DNA of 32,122 bases from an uncultured bacterium (GTDB lineage: Bacteria; Cyanobacteriota; Vampirovibrionia; Gastranaerophilales; Gastranaerophilaceae), in the NCBI GenBank assembly GCA_949288725.1, contig CASELF010000095.1:1-32122 (forward strand), written 5' to 3'. Made by a program: the position numbers and the translations under genes. Position 1 is the stretch's first letter; each line of letters begins with the position of its first letter. Under the pieces are notes generated by a model. That model worked only from the letters and a program-made list of their open reading frames with translations. It was not told where the DNA came from and ran no database searches. Shown here piece by piece: positions 24,738 through 31,618 of the stretch.

Positions 24738-24749
24738 TTATATGACCTC

Positions 24750-26249
24750 TTAAATAAAATCTTTTATCAAGAATGTGCCGTTGTAGAATGCCAGGCACAT
24801 TGAATCATAGTCTTCCCAGCAATGGCTTGCTAGTGATAGCCAGATTATTGCGTGAATGAATTTTATATCTTCAATTTTGCAATCTTTCATGTTGTTCAAG
24901 ACTTTTTCTGTCATTGATTCCCAGCCGTTTGATGCTATTTCATATTGAACTTCTTTTTCTGATATTTTTATTGTGAATTCTTTAACATTAAATCTGTCGA
25001 AGTTTCCGCTCATTGAATAGTATAATTTTGCCCAGTCATAACGAATATCACCTATAACTTCTTGTTTGCCGAAATAGCCTCTTGCATCTATGAAATAGAT
25101 ATCATTATTTTTATCAACCATAGTATTGGTTAATGTGCAATCGCCGTGGATTGGGCAAAAGATTGTATTTAATAATTTTTCTTCTACGGACTTTTTAAAG
25201 TCTGTTTGAAATTTTATAGGGTTTTTACATTTTTGGTTGTTTATTATGATATATTCATCATCAGCAAACGGAATTACATTTTTAATACTATTTAAGCGGT
25301 CAATTGTTTTTGTATAATATTCTTTTACTAAATCTTCTTTATCTGCCGGTTGGGTTTCATAACTGTGCATTTTATTAACCGACTTAATTAAGTTATCTGT
25401 GATTTGTTCTTTTTGTTCTTCTGTTAATTTAGCTTGGAAAATATTTGTGCCTTCTATTTTTTCCATTGTTAAAGGTTCATAACTATAAATTTTCGGGATA
25501 GAATCAAATCCGTATTCTACCATTTTTTTGTACCAAAGGATTTCTCTATCGATAAGTTTGCGACCTTCTTCAGTTAATCCTGTTTTAATTACTTTATTGT
25601 CAATGAATTCCATTTTATTGTATGGTCTGCAACGGTTTTCGGTATCTTTAAATTTTGCAAGAGCCTCCAATGTTCCTACTTCAGGGCATCCTATCATTGG
25701 CATTTCTTTTAAATCCATTTCACTTGACTTTAGCCAAGTCGTAAATGAACCTGATTCAGGAATATCTTTAAATGCTTTTTTATTTTCAAAAAGAAAACAT
25801 CCTGCAACACCATATTTATCAGAGGCGATTTTATCTAATTTCCCATTAATAAAACTCCAAGAGCATAAAGAACCTTTTAAAATACCAACATAATTCCCGT
25901 TAGGCAGATTCTCTGGTTTGAAGTCGTCTGATAATATTAAATCTGACCAAATAAGCAAGAATTTTTCATCCTCATTTAGGTAAGTTAATGCTTCCTTTAT
26001 TCCACAGATGTTTCCTGTTCCTGTTGCTTTAATTAATTTGTAGTTGATATTTTTTGCAAAGGTTTCCAGGTATTTTTCTAATACATCGTATTTATAATCT
26101 CCAATAATTATGAATTCTGATTTTGGATATTTGTTAAACAGATGAAAAATCATTGGTCTGTTTTGAACCGGAACTAAACATTTCGGTTTGTTAGTTGTTA
26201 AATTTTCTAATCTGGTGCCTTTTCCACCTGCTTGAATAATTATTTTCAT
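24750..26249 (-). CDS. Sugar-phosphate nucleotidyltransferase fused to APH/choline-kinase-like kinase
   Basis: Residues 1 to about 220 are a nucleotidyltransferase: IQAGGKGTRLENL (NTP loop), NKPKCLVPVQNRPM and LLIWSDLIL (metal Asp). Residues 230-499 are an aminoglycoside/choline-kinase-like domain: CPIHGDCTLTN (catalytic Asp370, Asn375) and FIDARGYFG (metal Asp388). One chain could thus phosphorylate a small molecule or sugar and couple it to a nucleotide, the logic of LicA plus LicC or of sugar 1-kinase/guanylyltransferase pairs. The donor nucleotide and substrate cannot be read from the sequence; mannose- or heptose-derived sugars are favoured by the isomerase and epimerase nearby. The ATG overlaps the preceding stop by one base (TAATG) with GAGAGG upstream. 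Confidence 0.85.
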   Translation of the reverse strand: MKIIIQAGGKGTRLENLTTNKPKCLVPVQNRPMIFHLFNKYPKSEFIIIGDYKYDVLEKYLETFAKNINYKLIKATGTGNICGIKEALTYLNEDEKFLLIWSDLILSDDFKPENLPNGNYVGILKGSLCSWSFINGKLDKIASDKYGVAGCFLFENKKAFKDIPESGSFTTWLKSSEMDLKEMPMIGCPEVGTLEALAKFKDTENRCRPYNKMEFIDNKVIKTGLTEEGRKLIDREILWYKKMVEYGFDSIPKIYSYEPLTMEKIEGTNIFQAKLTEEQKEQITDNLIKSVNKMHSYETQPADKEDLVKEYYTKTIDRLNSIKNVIPFADDEYIIINNQKCKNPIKFQTDFKKSVEEKLLNTIFCPIHGDCTLTNTMVDKNNDIYFIDARGYFGKQEVIGDIRYDWAKLYYSMSGNFDRFNVKEFTIKISEKEVQYEIASNGWESMTEKVLNNMKDCKIEDIKFIHAIIWLSLASHCWEDYDSMCLAFYNGTFLIKDFI

Positions 26250-28198
26250 TAAATGTACCTCTCTTTTAATTTTGTATTAGATAAAATAGTAAGAATTTTT
26301 TGTATTAGAATATTTTCATTCTGGAATTCTTCAGTATTAATTTCATAAATCTTGCCTGAATCTACATTTGGTAGTTTCAACATTGAAAATCCTGAAATAA
26401 CTTTTTGTGTATCCAATGAATATGATTTTAAGTGCCTGAACGGGGTATAAAGTGCAATATTCATGGTGTTAGCGGGCAGTAAGAACTCGCTTAGTCCACT
26501 TCTAAGTGAGATTATTGCTTTTGCTTTTTGGGCTAAATAAAACATTTCTTCAAATGTAAGATTTGCAGTTTTGCAGTTCTTAATCATGTTTTGGGGATTT
26601 GTTATGTTTAAAAATATATCAAGTCCTTTGTTTTTTAATTCATTCACTAATTTAACCCAGAATGAATGCTGCAATTCAATACAACTTTTTGCTTCCGGAG
26701 CCAGGAGAATAAAACTGTTTAGATTTAAATTTATAGCTTGAATTTTTTTATTCATTGAGAGTTGTACTTTTTCGCAAATAATAGGTTCCGGTTTATCCTG
26801 TTTTGTCAAATTTAGTGTTTGTTTAATTTCATTAAAATAATGCACTGAATTTATATCATTATTTTTAATATCAATTTCAACTTGTTCAAAATGGCTTCTA
26901 GAAAATATCAAGAAAAATCTTCGGTTTTCGTATTCCCAAGTGTTTGCTGATGTAGAAATGCGCAAGCCTTTTATATATAAGTATGGAATTTCCGGACAGT
27001 ATAATCTGAGAATATCTATATGATATTTTTGAGTAGCAATAAATAATGGTTTTTGAGAGTTATTTTGTTTGATAAATTCCTTAGCAAAATATGCCAAAAA
27101 TAAGAATGTTTCTCCGCTATTAGCGTTCAGAATATATACGTCATCAAATTCATTTTTATATAGTTGTTTAATCTTTTTGTAAATGTTTTTATAGGAATTA
27201 ACACTTGAGATAGCATTGTTTAATAAATAATATGTTGTAAGATTGTTTTGGCAGATTTTTTTTAGCAAAATTTTGCCATATAATTTTAAGATTTTTTCGG
27301 TAGTTTCTTTGTGGATATCTTTTTCGATTGTTATAAAATTCCCAAGGATATTTTGTTTCCTGTGGTTATCATTATTTTCACAGGAATATATTTCTGCCCC
27401 TAATAAAATGAAACGTTCTGTATGCAAACTTTCTTCTAAACTCCAAAGATTAATTGCAGAAATTTGAAAAGATCTTTTTATTGACCAAAAATCTTTATCT
27501 CTTATTTGCATATTATTAGATTTAATAAAGTTTAGAATTTCTTTTGATTTTGAAAGTGTAAATTGTGTGATATTTTTAGAAGTTTCAATATATGAATATT
27601 TGATTTTTTGTGCTATGGCTATACTATTAGCATAATAGCAGGCTTTTAATTTAAATAATTGATCATTATTTATTATTGTTTGTGTAAATAAAATATTGTT
27701 TTTTCTCAAAAACTCCGTTTTATATAATAAATTAACAAAATGGTTATTTTTGTTTAATATACATAAATCTATTTTGTCCTGTAAATTGCAAATCAAAGTT
27801 TCAGCGTATTTAGAAATATTTTTGTTGTGTTTGTTGATAATATCTGTACTTTGGGCAATGCAAATATCTGCATTAAATTTAGTTTGTGTCAGGTATAATT
27901 CACTAAAGTAATTTGTCGGAATTATGAAATTTGAATCAATAAACCCTATATATTCTCCCTTAGCAGTTGCTAAACTTGAATTTATTGTTCCTAGTATATC
28001 TGAATTTTGTAAATGTAAAATTTGTATTTTGGAATTTACTTTAGAAACTTTATTGATAATATTATTGATTTCTTCGTCTTTTGTCAGATTTATACATATA
28101 ATTTCAAGGTCGTTAAGTGTTTGATGCACAACACTGTTTAGGCATTTCTCAAAATATTTTTTATTATGTATAGGTATAATTACGGATACTTTAACCAC
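26249..28198 (-). CDS. Two-domain glycosyltransferase: GT2 plus GT9-like
   Basis: The N-terminal domain of this 649-residue protein is a family 2 transferase: KVSVIIPIHNKKYFEKCLNS, the DLEIICIN strand, and GEYIGFIDSN with the metal-binding D-x-N in place of DxD (residues 88-90). From about residue 350 a second domain follows: FDDVYILNANSGETFLFLAY, PLFIATQKYHIDIL, FILLAPEAKSCIEL and KAKAIISLRSGLSEFL. This domain is paralogous to the genes at 20595 and 18117. Both domains are cytoplasmic and could add two sugars in turn. It is the first gene of the operon and starts about 70 bases after a predicted promoter. The GT2 assignment is firm, the GT9-like one moderate. Confidence 0.8.
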   Translation of the reverse strand: MVKVSVIIPIHNKKYFEKCLNSVVHQTLNDLEIICINLTKDEEINNIINKVSKVNSKIQILHLQNSDILGTINSSLATAKGEYIGFIDSNFIIPTNYFSELYLTQTKFNADICIAQSTDIINKHNKNISKYAETLICNLQDKIDLCILNKNNHFVNLLYKTEFLRKNNILFTQTIINNDQLFKLKACYYANSIAIAQKIKYSYIETSKNITQFTLSKSKEILNFIKSNNMQIRDKDFWSIKRSFQISAINLWSLEESLHTERFILLGAEIYSCENNDNHRKQNILGNFITIEKDIHKETTEKILKLYGKILLKKICQNNLTTYYLLNNAISSVNSYKNIYKKIKQLYKNEFDDVYILNANSGETFLFLAYFAKEFIKQNNSQKPLFIATQKYHIDILRLYCPEIPYLYIKGLRISTSANTWEYENRRFFLIFSRSHFEQVEIDIKNNDINSVHYFNEIKQTLNLTKQDKPEPIICEKVQLSMNKKIQAINLNLNSFILLAPEAKSCIELQHSFWVKLVNELKNKGLDIFLNITNPQNMIKNCKTANLTFEEMFYLAQKAKAIISLRSGLSEFLLPANTMNIALYTPFRHLKSYSLDTQKVISGFSMLKLPNVDSGKIYEINTEEFQNENILIQKILTILSNTKLKERYI

Positions 28199-28236
28199 TT
28201 TTACTCTCTTTATACTTAGCCCCTGTCATAACTGGT

Positions 28237-28262
28237 GATAATGTTGTATATTACACATTATC
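28237..28262. promoter_or_regulatory. Dyad just downstream of the glycan operon promoter
   Basis: Arms GATAATGT (28237-28244) and ACATTATC (28255-28262) are perfect 8-bp inverted repeats around a 10-base AT-rich centre. The site falls in the first bases of the predicted transcript, so it could be an operator or a 5' leader hairpin. Confidence 0.45.
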
Positions 28263-28274
28263 CAAAATGTATAA

Positions 28275-28302
28275 ACTATATAAACAATGCTATCATAAAC
28301 AA
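28275..28302 (-). promoter_or_regulatory. Promoter candidate of the 13-kb glycan operon
   Basis: On the minus strand TTGTTT (28302-28297), a 16-base spacer and TATAGT (28280-28275) lie about 75 bases before the first start codon. Confidence 0.4.
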
Positions 28303-28478
28303 AAATTATTATACGTAATATATTAAAAAATGTTATTATATTAGTTATAACGGCTAATATATATAAAAATATAGGTTTATACATATTGAATATTTTGCAT
28401 AAATTTGTTTTGTAATTGATTTGATATTGTTTATTTGGCTTTTTGTAAAATATTAAGTATTGTAACCGGGAATATTTA

Positions 28479-28507
28479 TTGATATTACTGGATTTTAGAA
28501 CTACTAT
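28479..28507 (+). promoter_or_regulatory. Promoter candidate for the gene at 28592
   Basis: TTGATA (28479-28484), a 17-base spacer and TACTAT (28502-28507). The leader would be about 78 bases. Confidence 0.4.
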
Positions 28508-28591
28508 TATATTTTTTCTGATTGTTTTATAGCAAAAAATTTTTTTAGATGATTTACTATTTATATCGTAAAACTGACAAGGAGTAGGGTA

Positions 28592-29194
28592 ATGCAGGTA
28601 AAAGAGAACAGAAATTATTATATGAATAATGCGTTAGCATTTGGGGCTATCAAAAGTGTAAAATGCACCGGTTTATATGAACAATTTCCTGATTTAGGTA
28701 AAGATTTGGTTGATACTTTTCAATCTAATCCAAAGGCTATGGATTTTTGTAAAAAATATGATGTAGATCTTGTTTTTTCTGCAATTAAAACAGGGTGGTC
28801 TTCTGTACAAACTACATTACATGTTTTTTATGATGATCTTTCTAAAGGTAAATTTAAGAAGTTTTGGCAAGGTTTAACTTCTTCTCCAGATGAAGTTAGT
28901 GTTGCAAGTTTTTCAGGTTCCTATAATATTAATTATGAAGATAGTTTGAAGGCTACTACTTTATCTTTGAAACAAATGATTGCTCCTCCAGGGACAAAAG
29001 GTTATAAGGGAACTTTAGATAAATTTCTGAAAGAGGCTGATGATAAATTATGTGTTGCTTATGCCAAACGTCCTGATATAGTTTCTAAAAATAAGCATCA
29101 TGTTGATGCCGATTTAGATTCAAGAATGCAATTAGAGGAAGAAACCAGTAAATTGGAAGCGTCTATTAGAAATTTAATTAAAAAAAGTAGATAA
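28592..29194 (+). CDS. Hypothetical protein with N-terminal LAFGA motif
   Basis: I do not recognise a functional family in this 200-residue protein. Near the N-terminus it has NNALAFGAIKSVKCTG, resembling the short 'NN-hydrophobic-F-G/S/T-G/A' opening that I recall on many small proteins of Gastranaerophilales and that also occurs at 30735. The rest is mixed, with no membrane segment or signal peptide; FDDL- and FKKFW-type amphipathic helices and a charged helical end (MQLEEETSKLEASIRNLIKK) suggest a soluble helical protein. AAGGAG lies 7 bases before the ATG. It is monocistronic, closed by a strong terminator. A second in-frame ATG, 10 codons later, has no such site. Confidence 0.6.
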   Translation: MQVKENRNYYMNNALAFGAIKSVKCTGLYEQFPDLGKDLVDTFQSNPKAMDFCKKYDVDLVFSAIKTGWSSVQTTLHVFYDDLSKGKFKKFWQGLTSSPDEVSVASFSGSYNINYEDSLKATTLSLKQMIAPPGTKGYKGTLDKFLKEADDKLCVAYAKRPDIVSKNKHHVDADLDSRMQLEEETSKLEASIRNLIKKSR

Positions 29195-29215
29195 GGTTTC
29201 AATATATAATAATAT

Positions 29216-29243
29216 AAAAAGCCCCTTTGGTAGGGGCTTTTTT
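29216..29243. terminator. Bidirectional terminator between convergent genes
   Basis: The 10-bp stem aaaaagcccc / ggggcttttt has a 7-base loop, with T-runs on both strands. It ends the gene at 28592 and the ArsR gene at 29255. Confidence 0.9.
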
Positions 29244-29254
29244 CAGTGCACATA

Positions 29255-29545
29255 CTAATTTGTTGTGTTGTCTAATATTTTATCGATACATTTTAGAAAA
29301 TCTTTCATACAGCAAATTTTTAATGAATAATATACATTTAATCCCTCTTTTCTATCTCGTATTAAGCCTGCATCTTTCAATTTTAGAAGGCTTTTGGAGA
29401 TGTGAGGTTGTTCATAATTCAATTTTTCCACTATTTCACATACACATTTTTCGCCATCTGCCAGCAAATCTATTATTTCCAATCTCACAGGATTTGACAG
29501 GGCTTTAAATATTTGTGCTTTTTTTTCATATAGATTACTTTTCAT
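29255..29545 (-). CDS. ArsR/SmtB-family metal(loid)-responsive repressor
   Basis: The 96-residue winged-helix protein has ALSNPVRLEIIDLLADGEKC, then VCEI with Cys34 and Cys36 in the place of the ELCVCDL metal site of ArsR proteins, then the recognition helix region QPHISKSLLKLKDAGLI and the wing DRKEGLNVYYSL. Extra Cys at 78, 79 and 86 could complete a three-thiol As(III)- or Sb(III)-type site. The ATG at 29545 is chosen because AGGAG lies 7 bases upstream; the frame extends to 29617 but that part overlaps the operators. The gene is divergent from an ArsP-like permease with two matching dyads between, so it most likely represses both genes and lets go when the metalloid binds. Confidence 0.9.
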   Translation of the reverse strand: MKSNLYEKKAQIFKALSNPVRLEIIDLLADGEKCVCEIVEKLNYEQPHISKSLLKLKDAGLIRDRKEGLNVYYSLKICCMKDFLKCIDKILDNTTN

Positions 29546-29565
29546 AAAATTTCTCCTGGTAGATA

Positions 29566-29594
29566 TTGACAATATTCCAAAAATGGAATATAAT
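29566..29594 (+). promoter_or_regulatory. Perfect consensus promoter of the permease gene
   Basis: TTGACA (29566-29571), a 17-base spacer and TATAAT (29589-29594) are an exact sigma-70-type consensus. The spacer is filled by operator 1. Confidence 0.9.
29572..29591. promoter_or_regulatory. ArsR operator 1
   Basis: The perfect inverted repeat ATATTCCA / TGGAATAT with a 4-base AAAA centre lies between and partly over the -35 and -10 boxes of the permease promoter. Binding would block RNA polymerase. Confidence 0.85.
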
Positions 29595-29608
29595 CTTTTT
29601 TGTACTAT

Positions 29609-29628
29609 ATATTCCAATTATGGCATAT
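29609..29628. promoter_or_regulatory. ArsR operator 2
   Basis: ATATTCCA / TGGCATAT with an ATTA centre is the same dyad with one mismatched base, 37 bases from operator 1 centre to centre. It overlaps TTGGAA (29617-29612), a -35 candidate for the arsR gene on the minus strand, with TTATAT (29593-29588) as a possible -10 at an 18-base spacing. Confidence 0.8.
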
Positions 29629-29661
29629 AATGTTATGGAAGTCAATTTATAGAGGGTAAAT

Positions 29662-30633
29662 ATGTTTTTAAAATTTGCAGATTGGTTTGTATATCAAATA
29701 TTGGGATTTTCAGCAGAAACAAGTTTGGGCTCTGCTCTTCACTTTTTCGTATATGATGTGCTTAAAATACTATTCTTGTTATTTACAATAATTTTTGTAA
29801 TCGCATTTTTAAGAAGTTACCTTAATGCAGATAAATTTAAAGCATATATTGAAAAACAACCCAAAATTTTGGCTCATCTTTTGGCTGCATTATTTGGGGC
29901 TATAATGCCATTTTGTTCTTGTTCTTCAATACCTTTATTTATTGGGTTTATGGAGGCAAATATTCCTTTTGGGGTTGCTATGAGTTTTTTGATTACTTCA
30001 CCTATGATTAATGAAATTGCAATGCTTGTTTTGGCTGGTGTCTTAGGAATAAAGATTACTATTATATATATAGTTACAGGAATTAGTGTTGGTGTTATTG
30101 GTGGATTTCTAATGGAAGAATTAGGGTTTGAAAAATATTTACAGGATTATTTAAAGAAATTAGGTACTAATAAAGGGTGTTGCAGTTGTTCTTGTTCTGA
30201 AACAAAAGAAGCAATAACAATAAAGTCAAGAATCAAAGATTCCTTTATATATGCAAAAGATTTAATGCAAAAAATATGGTTATTTGTTCTATTAGGCGTT
30301 GGAGTTGGTGCATTTTTGCACGGTTATGTGCCACAGGAATTCTTTATGAAATATATGTCAGATGAGAATTTCTTTGCGGTTCCTTTGGCTGTTATGGCAG
30401 GAATTCCACTTTATGCGGATGCTACAACCATTATACCTATTGCGCAAGTTTTAATTCATAAAGGTGCTGCGATTGGTACAGTTTTAGTATTTATGATGGC
30501 TGTTGTTGGGTTATCACTTCCTGAGATGATTATTTTATCCAGAGTTATGAAAAAAGAGTTGATAATTAGATATGTAATCTTTATGTTTATCACATTCACT
30601 ATTGTCGGGTATTTTTATAATTTTATTTTGTAA
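29662..30633 (+). CDS. ArsP-type permease (former DUF318), metalloid efflux candidate
   Basis: The 323-residue membrane protein has about eight hydrophobic segments in two halves. The first half carries the family signature IMPFCSCSSIPLFIGF (Cys85, Cys87), then SFLITSPMINEIA. The second half has AGIPLYADATTIIPI and GLSLPEMIILSRVM. A cytoplasmic loop between the halves holds KGCCSCSCSE (Cys173, 174, 176, 178), a likely soft-metal site. Known ArsP members export trivalent organoarsenicals. Control by a neighbouring ArsR with CVC supports an arsenic- or antimony-type substrate, but other thiophilic ions are possible. GAGGG lies 5 bases before the ATG. No terminator hairpin is seen directly after the gene. 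Confidence 0.9.
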   Translation: MFLKFADWFVYQILGFSAETSLGSALHFFVYDVLKILFLLFTIIFVIAFLRSYLNADKFKAYIEKQPKILAHLLAALFGAIMPFCSCSSIPLFIGFMEANIPFGVAMSFLITSPMINEIAMLVLAGVLGIKITIIYIVTGISVGVIGGFLMEELGFEKYLQDYLKKLGTNKGCCSCSCSETKEAITIKSRIKDSFIYAKDLMQKIWLFVLLGVGVGAFLHGYVPQEFFMKYMSDENFFAVPLAVMAGIPLYADATTIIPIAQVLIHKGAAIGTVLVFMMAVVGLSLPEMIILSRVMKKELIIRYVIFMFITFTIVGYFYNFIL

Positions 30634-30694
30634 TTTATTTGTGAACTTTTATATTATATATAATTATAAATTTTTCGGTTTATTTATATGTATA

Positions 30695-30703
30695 TGCTAT
30701 AAT
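30695..30703 (+). promoter_or_regulatory. Extended -10 promoter for the gene at 30735
   Basis: TGC followed by TATAAT (30698-30703) is an extended -10 element. The -35 region (TCGGTT, 17 bases upstream) is weak. The leader would be about 25 bases. Confidence 0.55.
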
Positions 30704-30734
30704 ATGTTTAATATAAATGAAATAGGGATTTTAA

Positions 30735-31547
30735 ATGCAAGGTATTCACAATAACCAGATTAATTTTAGCGGTGCTTATATAGTTAAAGGAACTGCCAAA
30801 GCCGTTAATCGTTTTGAAAATGAATTGAATAGAGTTTTGCTCAACAAAAGAAACTCAGATGTTTTAACTATGCCTTTAACTGATGTATATCATGATGATC
30901 AGCCATATATGGAAATTTTGGTTTGTACGGATACTCATTCAAATAATTTAAAAACATATTTACAGCAAAAAGCAAAGTTACAAGAGAAAAAAATAAAAAG
31001 ATTTGTAAATGATTTTAAAACTTGGGATAGTGCTAAACAAAAAATGTGGGTTAGTAATTTGCAAAAAGCAGTCGCCTTAGCAAATGAAAATGAGCAAAAA
31101 GTTACAGCTCCAGGGGAGATTTCTTTGCAAAATGGGAATCCTGATAGTTTTCTTAATTGGTACAGAGCAATGGTAAAAGAAGCAAATACTTTGTATAAAA
31201 AAATAAGTGGACTTGGAAATTTACCTTTTCCTGCCAAAATAAGACGTCTTGATGCTGATAAAACTTTTGTTGCTCTTGTTGATGACAATTTTAATATTAA
31301 AGAAGGATTTATAAGAGGTAAATCTAATAAAATAGATATTGAAATTGTGGGAAATCAAGAATACAGATACAAAAACAACAAATTTCATGAAGTAATAACT
31401 TATAAAACTGACTTCCCGGAAGAAAATGTTATAGAATCTTCTAACAGATTTTATTATGACAAAAACGGAAAATTGCAGCGTGTTGTTAGTAGAAATTCCG
31501 ATGGCAAAATTATAGGAATACAAAGGGTAAATAAACAAAAAAAATAG
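30735..31547 (+). CDS. Hypothetical protein with N-terminal INFSG motif
   Basis: The 270-residue protein starts MQGIHNNQINFSGAYIVKGT. This opening (an Asn-rich stretch, then I-N/S-F-S/T/G-G, then YIVKG) is one I associate with a large group of uncharacterised Gastranaerophilales proteins; the gene at 28592 has a related form. The middle is Lys-rich and helical (about residues 75-155). The last 70 residues are beta-like with KEGFIRGKSNKIDIEIVGNQ, then YRYKNNKFHEVITY and RFYYDKNGKLQRVVSRNSDG, reminiscent of YD/MORN-type strand repeats. There is no signal peptide or membrane segment. Function unknown. Confidence 0.65.
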   Translation: MQGIHNNQINFSGAYIVKGTAKAVNRFENELNRVLLNKRNSDVLTMPLTDVYHDDQPYMEILVCTDTHSNNLKTYLQQKAKLQEKKIKRFVNDFKTWDSAKQKMWVSNLQKAVALANENEQKVTAPGEISLQNGNPDSFLNWYRAMVKEANTLYKKISGLGNLPFPAKIRRLDADKTFVALVDDNFNIKEGFIRGKSNKIDIEIVGNQEYRYKNNKFHEVITYKTDFPEENVIESSNRFYYDKNGKLQRVVSRNSDGKIIGIQRVNKQKK

Positions 31548-31573
31548 TTTTGATAAGTGTTATTAAAGAATAC

Positions 31574-31610
31574 AAAGCGGCGGCTATGATTTATCATAGC
31601 CGCCGCTTTT
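31574..31610. terminator. Strong bidirectional terminator
   Basis: A perfect 16-bp GC-rich stem (aaagcggcggctatga / tcatagccgccgcttt) with a 4-base loop is followed by T residues on the plus strand. It lies between two convergent genes. Confidence 0.9.
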
Positions 31611-31618
31611 ATTATATT

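Larger units (their letters stand above)
28199..28591. other. Divergent intergenic control region
   Basis: No gene is seen in these 393 very AT-rich bases. They separate the glycan operon (leftward) from the gene at 28592 (rightward). They contain a promoter candidate for each direction and a dyad, listed separately. The middle (about 28303-28440) shows only AT-rich sequence. Confidence 0.6.

Noticed and set aside
29546..29617. The extended N-terminus of the ArsR frame
   Set aside because: It would cover both operators and the promoter, while the ATG at 29545 has an AGGAG at the right distance and gives the usual ArsR length.
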